NCBI RefSeq assembly: GCF_002093975.1
Contig: NZ_MSZZ01000023.1
Coordinates: forward strand, 62,001-126,000
Direction: 5' to 3'
Source of the DNA: Thermoactinospora rubra
Lineage (GTDB): Bacteria > Actinomycetota > Actinomycetes > Streptosporangiales > Streptosporangiaceae
DNA length: 64,000 bases
Shown here: positions 17,390-25,416 of the stretch, piece by piece
How the letters are laid out: each line of letters starts with the position of its first letter
Position numbering within the stretch: the first letter of the stretch is position 1
Notes under the pieces: generated by a model
The model's input: the letters and a program-made list of their open reading frames with translations, nothing else
Databases searched by the model: none
What the model was told of the DNA's origin: nothing
Program-made: the position numbers and the translations under genes

Positions 17390-18166
17390 CTAACCCCCGA
17401 TTAGCGCATGTTGGCGGCTCTCCTGGGGAACCGCCGGGACACGGCGGGTGAAGAGCCACATCCGGTACACGATGAAGACCTCGTTGGCGAGCAGCAGGAC
17501 GCTGGCCACGGCCGCGATGGGCAGCAGCACCCCCGTCAGCGGCGCGACCACGAAGACGGCGGCGTGGAACTCGATGCCGCTGATCAGGTGGGCGCGCACG
17601 CGGTGGCGGGCCAGGAAGCCGTTCAGCCCCGGCATGAACCGCGGCCCCTCGGGCGGGCTGGCGGGACGGCCGGGCACGGGCGGCCCGAGGATGGCCCCGC
17701 GCACCCGCTTCATCTGGGGCGCGTTGACGTACCGGAACAGGTCGAGCACCGCCACGACCGCCCCGAGCACGACGTAGATCACGTCGTGGGTGAGCGTGAA
17801 CTGCCCGTAAGCCAGCCCGGTCGCGCAGCACACCACCCGGATGCGGTCGCCCACGTAGTCCAGCCACAGGCCGAACGGCGTGCCGGTGCCCTTCAGCCGC
17901 GCGATTTTCCCGTCCACGCAGTCGAGGAGGAAGCTCACGTAGAACAGCGCCGCCCCGGCCACCAGCTGGTCCAGACCGAAGCACACCGCGGAGGCCATGC
18001 CGAGGACCAGGGAGCCGGCCGTCAGGCCGTTGGGCGTCCAGCGGGTGTGGTTGGCCACGACCAGCGCCACCGGGCAGGCCAGCGGGTCCACCAGGTAGAC
18101 CGTCCACCAGGAGTCCCTGCTCTTGCGCGTGGCCAGGACGTCGGCGAGCGTGTAGCGGCCGGCCAT
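17390..18166 (-). CDS. CDP-alcohol phosphotransferase, second copy of the module
   Basis: A 258-residue membrane enzyme. The full CDP-alcohol phosphotransferase signature D-x2-D-G-x2-A-R-x8-G-x3-D-x3-D is present near residues 82-105 (DCVDGKIARLKG..GLWLDYVGD). The Asp residues bind metal and CDP. About six hydrophobic segments surround it. The N-terminus (LADVLATRKSRDSWWTVYLVDPLA) and the region FRYVNAPQ are nearly the same as in the paralogue at 19194-19919. It transfers a phospho-alcohol from CDP-alcohol to an acceptor; which alcohol is not evident. Its ATG directly abuts the stop of the upstream sulfotransferase gene. Confidence 0.85.
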   Translation of the reverse strand: MAGRYTLADVLATRKSRDSWWTVYLVDPLACPVALVVANHTRWTPNGLTAGSLVLGMASAVCFGLDQLVAGAALFYVSFLLDCVDGKIARLKGTGTPFGLWLDYVGDRIRVVCCATGLAYGQFTLTHDVIYVVLGAVVAVLDLFRYVNAPQMKRVRGAILGPPVPGRPASPPEGPRFMPGLNGFLARHRVRAHLISGIEFHAAVFVVAPLTGVLLPIAAVASVLLLANEVFIVYRMWLFTRRVPAVPQESRQHALIGG

Positions 18167-19174
18167 TCAGCTCACCCGCGCAAGCTCGTGCTGCCCGCTG
18201 GTCAGCAGGCAGGCCACCGGACCCGGCTCGCGCAGCTGGTCCCACCGGTCCTTGAGCCTTTTGCGCAGCCGGTGCTTCCTGCGCTTGCTCAGCGTCTGGC
18301 GGAAGGCCTCCACGTGCTCCTTGGCGGGCCTGGGCGCGCCGGACAGCTCGTAGCCCTGCTCCCTGAGCAACTCGCCCAGCACCCCCTCGCACAGTGCGAT
18401 CTCCCAGTCCTCCAGCCGCGTCGCCCAGCTGCCGACGCGGGCGCGGGTGACCTCACTGTGGGTGTTGCTGTGCCAGGTCTTGTGCGTGGGCACCGCGACG
18501 CCGGCCACGGTGTACGGCTTGCACATGGCCGGGTCGAACTCCTCGCCCAGGAAGTGGCACAGCTTCTTCAGCTCCAGCGCCGGATCGCCGGTCAGGTCCT
18601 CGTAGCGCAGCTCGTAGTAGCTGTCCTCGGGCAGGCTGCGCCGCAGCCGCTTGCCCGCGTCCATCGCCTCGGCCCAGGCCGAGGCGGCGTGGAAGGAGTC
18701 GAGGCGGTACCAGGGCATCTCCTTCAGGCTCGCGACGCAGTCGCGGCCGTCCCTGATGAGGTGGACGAACTGGGCGTCGGGGAACAGGCGTCTGAGCAGG
18801 TGTACCTTGCGCACGTAGCTGGGCCGCTTGTCGCCCCATCGGTCCTTGCCGAACCGCTCGGCGTACATCTGGAAGGCCAGGCCGATGACCGAGCCGAGCG
18901 AGCCGGGGCCGGTCACGGCGCGCCTGATGTACTCATCGGCGTCGATGCCGAGGTCGTGGAACCTGGTGCCCTTGCCGACGGTGATGCGCTTGGCGAGAGC
19001 GCGCCGGTTGGCGGGGTCGCGCATGTCCCCCAGGTTGCGGCGACGGTAATAGGCGTACTCGACGAACCGCGTCTCCGGCGGCACGGCCATCCGCGGATGC
19101 GCGTGCAACATCAGCTGCAGCATCGTCGTGCCCGAGCGCGGACAGCCGACGACGAACACTGGCCTGTCGGACAT
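18167..19174 (-). CDS. Sulfotransferase, first copy of the module
   Basis: A 335-residue PAPS-dependent sulfotransferase with the same motifs as its paralogue (VGCPRSGTTMLQLMLHAHP at the N-terminus, HLIRDGRDCVASLKEMPW about 137-154). I start it at ATG 19174 because the paralogue starts with the same residues (MSDRP) and ggggg lies a few bases upstream; an in-frame start at 19201 would add 9 residues and overlap the upstream gene. It sits second in the four-gene minus-strand operon CDP-alcohol enzyme, sulfotransferase, CDP-alcohol enzyme, sulfotransferase. Confidence 0.85.
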   Translation of the reverse strand: MSDRPVFVVGCPRSGTTMLQLMLHAHPRMAVPPETRFVEYAYYRRRNLGDMRDPANRRALAKRITVGKGTRFHDLGIDADEYIRRAVTGPGSLGSVIGLAFQMYAERFGKDRWGDKRPSYVRKVHLLRRLFPDAQFVHLIRDGRDCVASLKEMPWYRLDSFHAASAWAEAMDAGKRLRRSLPEDSYYELRYEDLTGDPALELKKLCHFLGEEFDPAMCKPYTVAGVAVPTHKTWHSNTHSEVTRARVGSWATRLEDWEIALCEGVLGELLREQGYELSGAPRPAKEHVEAFRQTLSKRRKHRLRKRLKDRWDQLREPGPVACLLTSGQHELARVS

Positions 19175-19193
19175 GTGATTGACCCCCGTTGAT

Positions 19194-19919
19194 TCACACA
19201 CGTAGAGCGACCTGCCTGGTGAAGAGCCACATCCGGTAGACGAGACGCGCCTCGTAGCCCAGCAGCAGCACGGCGGCGGCCACCGTGGCCGGCGCGAGCG
19301 CCCACGCTCCCAGCAGCGGCGCCACGACGAAGACGGCGGCGTGGAACTCGATGCCGCTGAACAGCCTGCTGCGCACCCGCCGCCGCCGCAGCCGCCGCTC
19401 CCACCGGCTCCTGGAGCGCCGGAGCCGCCGCCCGCCCCGCTCGCGCACCTGCTCCCGTACCCGCGCCACCTGCGGCGCGTTGACGTAGCGGAACAGGTCC
19501 AGAACGGCTATCGCGGTGCCGAGCAGGATGTAGCCGTCGTTCCCCGTGGCGGCGTACTGCCCGTAGGCCAGGCCCGCGGCGCAGCACATCTCCCTGACCC
19601 GGTCGCCGATGAAGTCGAGCCAGACGCCGAACGGCGTCCCGGTCCCCTTCAGGCGGGCGATCTTCCCGTCCACGCAGTCGACCAGGAAGCTGAAATAGAA
19701 CACGATCGCCCCGGCAGCCAGCTGGCCTGCGGCGAAGCAGACGGCCGCCAGCAGGCCGAGGACCATCGACGCCGCCGTGATGGCGTTCGGCGTGAGCCGG
19801 GTGCGGTTGGCCGCGACCAGTGCCAGGCGGCACGCGATCGGGTCGACCATGTACACGGTCCACCAGGCGTCCTGCCGCTTCCGTGTGGCTTGCACGTCGG
19901 CGAGCGAATAGGTCCCCAT
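19194..19919 (-). CDS. CDP-alcohol phosphotransferase, first copy of the module
   Basis: A 241-residue membrane enzyme with the complete CDP-alcohol phosphotransferase signature (DCVDGKIARLKG, then GVWLDFIGD) near residues 80-103 and about six hydrophobic segments. It differs from the second copy by a basic insertion (about residues 160-185, many Arg) in a cytoplasmic loop. It leads the minus-strand operon, divergent from a TarS-like glycosyltransferase, which links the operon to the polymer locus. Chemically it should condense a CDP-activated alcohol with a hydroxyl acceptor. Confidence 0.85.
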   Translation of the reverse strand: MGTYSLADVQATRKRQDAWWTVYMVDPIACRLALVAANRTRLTPNAITAASMVLGLLAAVCFAAGQLAAGAIVFYFSFLVDCVDGKIARLKGTGTPFGVWLDFIGDRVREMCCAAGLAYGQYAATGNDGYILLGTAIAVLDLFRYVNAPQVARVREQVRERGGRRLRRSRSRWERRLRRRRVRSRLFSGIEFHAAVFVVAPLLGAWALAPATVAAAVLLLGYEARLVYRMWLFTRQVALRV

Positions 19920-20024
19920 GGGGATCCAGCATGGCGACGGAGCGAGGTTGCGTGGGCACTCTCTGGAACTAACAGGAGATGTCCATGCCTCTTCTTGACC
20001 ATTCGCGGAAGTCCTGCGGCTGGC

Positions 20025-20095
20025 AAACGTTGCCCCAAGCGACGCTGAAGGCTTCGGCTACGGACGGCGAGCCTCCTCTACAGTCCGTGACGGAC
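20025..20095 (+). promoter_or_regulatory. Conserved upstream element, copy A
   Basis: By hand alignment without gaps, about 50 of 71 bases match a second copy at 21640-21710. The best blocks are aaacgtt at the left end, tcggct in the middle and tctacagtccgt 52 bases from the left end. It ends 31 bases before the TarS-like gene. The strict spacing suggests a shared promoter or regulator site for two successive genes of the locus. Confidence 0.55.
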
Positions 20096-20126
20096 AAGCG
20101 CAGATCGACAGTGAAGGAGTCCGCGC

Positions 20127-21641
20127 ATGGGCCTGGCCCGTCCCGATGTGAGCGTCATCGTCGCCGTGTACAACACGATGCCGTACCTGCGTGAATGCCT
20201 GTCCTCGCTGGCCGGGCAGAGCATCGGGGCGGGCCGCATGGAGATCGTCGCGGTCGACGACGGCTCGACCGACGGCAGCGCCGAGGAGCTCGACCGATTC
20301 GCCGAGCGCCACCCCGGCGCGGTCCGCGTGGTCCACCAGGCCAACTCCGGCGGGCCCGCGGCGCCCTCCAACCTCGGGCTCGAGCTGGCCACCGGCCGCT
20401 ACGTCTACTTCGTGGGCGCCGACGACCACCTGGCCGACGAGGCGTTGGAGCGGCTGGTGGCCGCGGCCGACGCCTACGGCTCCGACGTGGTGCTCGGCAA
20501 GATGATCGGGGTCAACGGGCGGCACATCCCCCAGCAGATCTATGCGGCCAGCCGTACCGACACGCATCTGTTCGAGTGGCCGATGCCGCTGGCGCTGTCG
20601 AACGCGAAGCTGTTCCGGCGCGAGCTCATCGACGCGCACCGGCTGCGCTTCCCCGAGCACATGCCGCTCTACAGCGACCAGCCGTTCACCATGGCCGCGC
20701 TGTTCCACGCCCGCCGCGTGTCGGTGCTGGCGGACTACACCTTCTATTACGCGGTGGGGCGCGACGACGGCAGCAACATCACCAAGAGCGCCACGCCGCT
20801 GGAGCAGTTGCGCGCCACCGAGCACATCTTCGAGTTCGCGGCCGGGCTGATCCCGCCCGGGCAGGACCGGGACCTGGTGCTGCGCAGGCACTTCAGCTGG
20901 GAACTGGCCAGGCACCTGCGCCCCGACAACTTCCTCGGCTACGACCGGCTGACGCAGGAGCAGGTGTGCCGGACGATCGCCCGGCTGGCGGAGGCGTACC
21001 TGACCGACAACCTGCGGGCCCAGCTCACGCGGCTGCATCGCTACCGGCTCACGCTGGCCGCGCGCGGTGAGATCGACACCCTGTGCCAGGCGCTCAAGGC
21101 GACCGAGCCGCCGCCCGTCCTGGTCCGGGACGGCCTGCCGTACACATGCCTGCCCGGGCACGAGTATCTCCCGGGCGACTGCACGCTGCTGAGCGGCGAC
21201 CTGACCAGGAGGATCGCGGACGGGCTGCGCGTCACGTCAATGCGGTGGCGCGGGCAGGTCCTGGAGCTGGCCGGCGAGACCGGCCTGAGGGGCGAGGCCA
21301 CCGTGTCGGTCCGGCTGGCCCCGTTGTCGGACGAGAACAAGCCTGTCACCGGGCGGCCGGACAGCCAGCCGGCCTCGGCCTTCCGCTTCGAGCTGCCGCT
21401 GCCGTTCCGCCCCGGCCGGTACGCCGTGCGCCTGTCCACCGAGATCGCCGGCGTGCCGTACGACTTCGGCGTGCCGGCCGTGGACCTCTTGCCGCGCCTC
21501 CGGGTACGGCGGGGCCTGCGCAAGTGGCTGATGCGTACCAAGGCCAACAGCCGCGGCCACCTGATGCTCACGGTGGCGCGCGATCCGAAGCCGCGGGCCG
21601 GGGTGCTGGGGCGGCTGATGGGGCGAAGCGGAGCGAGGTAA
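20127..21641 (+). CDS. TarS/TarP-like GT2 glycosyltransferase
   Basis: A 504-residue GT2 enzyme. VSVIVAVYN opens the fold, VDDGSTDGS and VGADDH give the UDP and metal sites. The run NSGGPAAPSN, GKMIGVNGRHIPQ, YSDQPFTMAALFHARRVSVLADYTFYYA closely follows the order of motifs I know in Staphylococcus TarS, which adds GlcNAc to ribitol-phosphate wall teichoic acid. A C-terminal beta-rich region (about 330-470) may be the polymer-binding or trimerising part, as in TarS. The start ATG 20127 has aaggag upstream. It supports a teichoic-acid-like product for the locus. Confidence 0.82.
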   Translation: MGLARPDVSVIVAVYNTMPYLRECLSSLAGQSIGAGRMEIVAVDDGSTDGSAEELDRFAERHPGAVRVVHQANSGGPAAPSNLGLELATGRYVYFVGADDHLADEALERLVAAADAYGSDVVLGKMIGVNGRHIPQQIYAASRTDTHLFEWPMPLALSNAKLFRRELIDAHRLRFPEHMPLYSDQPFTMAALFHARRVSVLADYTFYYAVGRDDGSNITKSATPLEQLRATEHIFEFAAGLIPPGQDRDLVLRRHFSWELARHLRPDNFLGYDRLTQEQVCRTIARLAEAYLTDNLRAQLTRLHRYRLTLAARGEIDTLCQALKATEPPPVLVRDGLPYTCLPGHEYLPGDCTLLSGDLTRRIADGLRVTSMRWRGQVLELAGETGLRGEATVSVRLAPLSDENKPVTGRPDSQPASAFRFELPLPFRPGRYAVRLSTEIAGVPYDFGVPAVDLLPRLRVRRGLRKWLMRTKANSRGHLMLTVARDPKPRAGVLGRLMGRSGAR

Positions 21642-21710
21642 ACGTTCCCCCAAGCCCCCGCGAATGGCTCGGCTGCGTTCAGTGACGGCCGTCTACAGTC
21701 CGTAATGGAC
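21640..21710 (+). promoter_or_regulatory. Conserved upstream element, copy B
   Basis: This is the partner of the element at 20025-20095, with the blocks aaacgtt, tcggct and tctacagtccgt in the same spacing. It starts at the stop codon of the TarS-like gene and ends 33 bases before the aminotransferase start. An ATG inside it (21705) is in frame with the aminotransferase but is part of the conserved element, so I do not use it as a start. Confidence 0.55.
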
Positions 21711-21743
21711 CGAACGCTGAACAGGAGGCGAGGGAGTCAGTTG

Positions 21744-22817
21744 ATGGACCAGATGATACCGCTGGCCAAACCGGTCATCGGTGACGCCGAGATCGCAGCC
21801 GCGGTCCGCGTATTGCGAAGCGGCCAGGTCGTGCAGGGTCCGGAGGTCGCGGCCTTCGAGGAGGAGTTCTCCGCCTGGGTGGGCGGCCGGCACTGCGTGG
21901 CCGTCAACTCGGGGACCTCCGCGCTGCAGCTCACGCTGCTGGCGCTGGGCATCGGGCCGCTGGATGAGGTCATCGTGCCGTCCTTCTCCTTCGCCGCCAC
22001 CGCCAACGCCGTGCGGCTGGTCGGCGCCGAGCCGGTCTTCGCCGACATCGACCCCGTCTCCTTCTGTCTGGACCCCGACGCCGTGGCCGCCGCGATCGGC
22101 CCCCGCACCGCCGCGATCATGCCCGTCCACCTGTACGGTCACCCCGCCGCCATGGACCGCCTGTGCGCGCTGGCCGAGCGGCACGGCCTGGCCGTCGTCG
22201 AGGACGCCTGCCAGGCCCACGGGGCGAGCCTGCACGGGCGGCAGGCCGGCACGTTCGGCGTGGCGGGCTGCTTCAGCTTCTACCCCACCAAGAACATGCA
22301 CGCCCTGGAGGGCGGCATGGTCAGCACCGCCGATCCGGCCCTGGCCAGGACGCTCCGGCTGCTGCGCAACCAGGGAATGGAACAGCGCTACGCCAACGAG
22401 ATCGTCGGCGCGAACATGCGGATGACCGACGTGTCGGCGGCCATCGCACGCGAGCAGCTCAGGCGGCTGCCGGAATGGACCGAGCAGCGCCGCCGCAACG
22501 CCAAGACGCTCGACTCGCTGCTGACCGGCGTGAGCACGCCCCGGGTCGCCGACGGCGCCCAGCACGTCTACCACCAGTACACGATCCGCGTGCCGGAAGG
22601 CAGGGACAGTCTCCAGACGCGGCTGGCGGGGCGGGGCGTCGGCAGCGCCGTCTACTACCCCACGCCGATCCACCGCCTGCGCCCCTACCTCAACCGCGGC
22701 TCCTGGGACCTGCCGCACACCGACAGGGCCGCGGCCGAGGTGCTGTCCCTGCCCGTCCACCCGTCGCTGACCGACACCGAGATCGCCCGCGTCGCCGAGG
22801 CGGTGACCTCGCCGTGA
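21744..22817 (+). CDS. DegT/DnrJ/EryC1-family sugar aminotransferase (WbpE-like)
   Basis: A 357-residue PLP enzyme. The PLP lysine is K183 in FYPTKNMHALEGGM, and the phosphate-binding VNSGTSALQL lies near residue 55. VEDACQAHGA near 152 carries the Asp that contacts the PLP ring nitrogen. Members transaminate nucleotide-linked ketosugars. Next to a Gfo/Idh/MocA oxidoreductase, a UDP-sugar 6-dehydrogenase and an LbH acetyltransferase it matches WbpE of the 2,3-diacetamido uronic acid route. The start at 21744 has ggaggcgaggga upstream. Its stop overlaps the next start (GTGA). Confidence 0.85.
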   Translation: MDQMIPLAKPVIGDAEIAAAVRVLRSGQVVQGPEVAAFEEEFSAWVGGRHCVAVNSGTSALQLTLLALGIGPLDEVIVPSFSFAATANAVRLVGAEPVFADIDPVSFCLDPDAVAAAIGPRTAAIMPVHLYGHPAAMDRLCALAERHGLAVVEDACQAHGASLHGRQAGTFGVAGCFSFYPTKNMHALEGGMVSTADPALARTLRLLRNQGMEQRYANEIVGANMRMTDVSAAIAREQLRRLPEWTEQRRRNAKTLDSLLTGVSTPRVADGAQHVYHQYTIRVPEGRDSLQTRLAGRGVGSAVYYPTPIHRLRPYLNRGSWDLPHTDRAAAEVLSLPVHPSLTDTEIARVAEAVTSP

Positions 22818-23830
22818 GACAGCTGCGAGCGGGCCTGATCGGCCTGGGCGCGATGGGCCGCAACCACGCCCGCGTCCTGGAGAACCTGCAGGGCGTCACG
22901 CTCGTCGGCATCGCCGACCCGGCGGTCGACCGGGGGCGCGTGGTCCACGGCGCGCCGGTGGTGCCCGACCTGGAGGCGCTGCTGGCCCTCGGCCTGGACT
23001 ACGCCGTCGTCGCCTGCCCCACGGCGCTGCACGAGGAGGTCGGCCTGGAGCTGGCCAGGCGCGGCGTCTCGGCGCTGATCGAGAAGCCGCTGGCGCACTC
23101 GGTGGAGGCGGCGCACCGGCTGGTCGCCGCCTTCGCGGCCGGCGACCTGGTGGCCGGGGTCGGGCACATCGAGCGCTACAACCCGGCGCTGCAGAACCTG
23201 CGGGCGCGGCTGGCACTGGGCGAACTGGGCGAGGTGTTCCAGGTCTCCACCCGCCGCCAGGGCCCCTTCCCGCACCGCATCGCCGACGTCGGCGTGGTCA
23301 AGGACCTGGCCACCCACGACATCGACCTGACCAGCTGGGTGACCGGACGGGAGTACTCCTCCGTGTCGGCCCATACGGTGTCCAAGAGCGGGCGGCCGCA
23401 CGAGGACATGGTGGCGGTGATCGGCCGCCTGTCGGACGGCACCATGTGCAGCCACCTGGTGAACTGGCTCAGCCCGCTGAAGGAGCGCTCCACGATCGTC
23501 ACCGGCGAGCGCGGCTGCTTCGTGGCCGACACCCTCACCGCGGACCTCACCTTCTACGCCAACGGCGCCGCCGACACCGAGTGGGAGGCGCTGCGGACCT
23601 TCCGCGGCGTCTCGGAGGGTGACATGGTCCGCTACGCCATCGCCAAGCGGGAACCCCTGCTCGTGGAGCACGAGCACTTCCGCGACGCGCTGCTCGGCAA
23701 ACCCAGCGAGATCGTCACCCTGCGCCAGGGCGTGCGGACCGTCGAGGTGTCGGCCGCGGTCCTGGAGTCGGCCGCGACCGGCCGGGCCATGACGATCGAC
23801 CACGCGAGAGAGGTGCTCAGCGTTGCGTAA
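22814..23830 (+). CDS. Gfo/Idh/MocA oxidoreductase (WbpB-like)
   Basis: A 338-residue NAD(P)-dependent oxidoreductase. The Rossmann motif GLIGLGAMGRNHARVL is at the N-terminus, EKPLAHS near residue 92 holds the conserved Lys, and KDLATHDIDLTSWVTG near 165 carries the catalytic His region. In the WbpB/WlbA role it oxidises C3 of a UDP-sugar so that the DegT enzyme can aminate it; the two genes overlap by four bases here, as expected for partners. The GTG start is fixed by that overlap; the open frame further upstream is a shadow. Confidence 0.83.
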   Translation: MRQLRAGLIGLGAMGRNHARVLENLQGVTLVGIADPAVDRGRVVHGAPVVPDLEALLALGLDYAVVACPTALHEEVGLELARRGVSALIEKPLAHSVEAAHRLVAAFAAGDLVAGVGHIERYNPALQNLRARLALGELGEVFQVSTRRQGPFPHRIADVGVVKDLATHDIDLTSWVTGREYSSVSAHTVSKSGRPHEDMVAVIGRLSDGTMCSHLVNWLSPLKERSTIVTGERGCFVADTLTADLTFYANGAADTEWEALRTFRGVSEGDMVRYAIAKREPLLVEHEHFRDALLGKPSEIVTLRQGVRTVEVSAAVLESAATGRAMTIDHAREVLSVA

Positions 23831-25406
23831 GCCCACCCACCGGCGCGTGGTGATGCTGGTCGACAACCGCGTCGAGGGCGACTCGCGGGTGCAGAAGGCG
23901 GCGCGGTCGGCGGCCGAGGCCGGCTGGGAGGTGATCCTGCTGGGCCGCTCGCCGGACCGCAGGAGGCGCTCCTGGCGGCTGGGCGACGCGCGGGTGCGCC
24001 TGCTGCCGGTGCCCACCGCCGTCAGCGCCCACCAGGTCCGGTGGGCGCCGCTGCGCCGCCCGCTCGCCTACCGCCCCGGCCCCATAGCCGGCTACCGGCG
24101 CCAGCAGCTCAAGGCCTGGCGTGCCGAGCTGCGCAACCGGCGGGCGCTGCTGCGGCTGGAACGCCGGCGGGGCGCCTCGGCCGCCTCGCTGCTGATCCGG
24201 CAGGGCCGGCTCCTGGCCGCCCGCACCGCCTTCGCCGCCTTCCGACGCTGGGTGTCGGTACGGCTGAGCCAGACGGCGTCGCTGATGGCGGCGCGCAAGC
24301 GGCTGAACCGGCCGCTGGACCGCATGGCGCTGTCGTTCTGGCGGCGGGCGATGGGCGAGCGCTGCTGGCGGCGGCTGGATCCCCAGCTGTCGGCCTACGA
24401 GGTGGCCTTCGGCCCGGTCGTCGACAGGCTCCGGCCCGACCTCATCCACGCGCACGACTTCCGGATGATCGGAGTCGGGGCGCGGGCCAAGCTCCGGGCC
24501 CAGGCCAAGGCGCGCGACGTCAAGCTGGTGTGGGACGTCCACGAGTACCTGCCCGGCATCAAGCCGTGGAACGACAGCCCCCGCTGGCACCCGGCCCAGT
24601 GCGCGCACGAACGCGAGTTCGCCGCCTGCGCGGACGCCGTCGTGACGGTCTCCGAGACGCTCGCCGACCTGCTGGTGCGGCGCCACGGGCTGAGGGAGCG
24701 GCCGGCCGTGGTGCTCAACGCCCCCGAGACGCCGACCGCGCGCACCGGTCCCGGCCTGCGCGAGATGTGCGGCGTCGACGCCGGGACGCCGCTGATCGTC
24801 TACAGCGGGGCGGCGGCGCCCCAGCGGGGGCTGGACATCATGGTCGAGGCCCTGCCGTACCTGCCGGACGTCCACGCGGCCCTCGTCGTGCCGCGCCCGG
24901 CCGCCGCGTACGTCGTGGGGCTGGAAAGGCGTGCCGAGGAGCTCGGCGTGGCCGGGCGGCTGCACGTCCTGCCGTACGTGGCATACGACGAGGTCGTCGC
25001 CTTCCTGTCGGGGGCCGACGCCGGCGTGATCCCGATCCACCGCTGGCAGAACCACGAGATCGCGCTGATCACCAAGTTCTTCGAGTACGCGCACGCCCGG
25101 CTGCCGCTGGTCGTCAGCGACGTGAAGACGATGGCCGAGACCGTGCGGCGCGTCGGCCACGGCGAGGTCTTCCCCGTGGGCGACCTGGAGGGCTTCGTCC
25201 GGGCCGTGCTCGCGGTGCTGTCCGACCCGCGGCGGTACCGGGCCGCCTACGACGCTCCCGGCCTGCTCGACGAATGGACGTGGGAGGCGCAGGCCGCCAA
25301 GCTCGACCGGCTCTACCGGCGCCTGCTGCCCGCGGCGGCGGAGCGGCCGGCGTGCGGCGAGGCGGATCTCGGCCGCCTCGCCGCCTCCCCCAACGGAACG
25401 ACCTGA
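23823..25406 (+). CDS. GT4-like glycosyltransferase with long N-terminal insertion
   Basis: A 527-residue glycosyltransferase. VDNRVEGDSRVQKAARSAAEAGWEV begins the first Rossmann domain. An Arg-rich helical insertion (about 90-195) follows, then IHAHDFRMIGVG and a C-terminal domain with YSGAAAPQRGLDIMVEAL and the late KFFEYAHARLPLVVSD, where the usual GT4 Glu motif is replaced by a variant. The start is TTG 23823, 8 bases inside the upstream gene, with gagagagg as ribosome site. It is co-transcribed with the nucleotide-sugar genes and probably adds one sugar of the repeat. Confidence 0.8.
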   Translation: MRKPTHRRVVMLVDNRVEGDSRVQKAARSAAEAGWEVILLGRSPDRRRRSWRLGDARVRLLPVPTAVSAHQVRWAPLRRPLAYRPGPIAGYRRQQLKAWRAELRNRRALLRLERRRGASAASLLIRQGRLLAARTAFAAFRRWVSVRLSQTASLMAARKRLNRPLDRMALSFWRRAMGERCWRRLDPQLSAYEVAFGPVVDRLRPDLIHAHDFRMIGVGARAKLRAQAKARDVKLVWDVHEYLPGIKPWNDSPRWHPAQCAHEREFAACADAVVTVSETLADLLVRRHGLRERPAVVLNAPETPTARTGPGLREMCGVDAGTPLIVYSGAAAPQRGLDIMVEALPYLPDVHAALVVPRPAAAYVVGLERRAEELGVAGRLHVLPYVAYDEVVAFLSGADAGVIPIHRWQNHEIALITKFFEYAHARLPLVVSDVKTMAETVRRVGHGEVFPVGDLEGFVRAVLAVLSDPRRYRAAYDAPGLLDEWTWEAQAAKLDRLYRRLLPAAAERPACGEADLGRLAASPNGTT

Positions 25407-25416
25407 AGGAACATCC

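Noticed and set aside
19979..20194. Possible 71-residue ORF ahead of the TarS-like gene
   Set aside because: It runs through the conserved upstream element and into the TarS-like gene in another frame, and shows no domain; the gap is better explained as regulatory.
21705..21743. Upstream ATG as the aminotransferase start
   Set aside because: The ATG lies inside the conserved upstream element; ATG 21744 has a good ribosome site and gives the normal family N-terminus.
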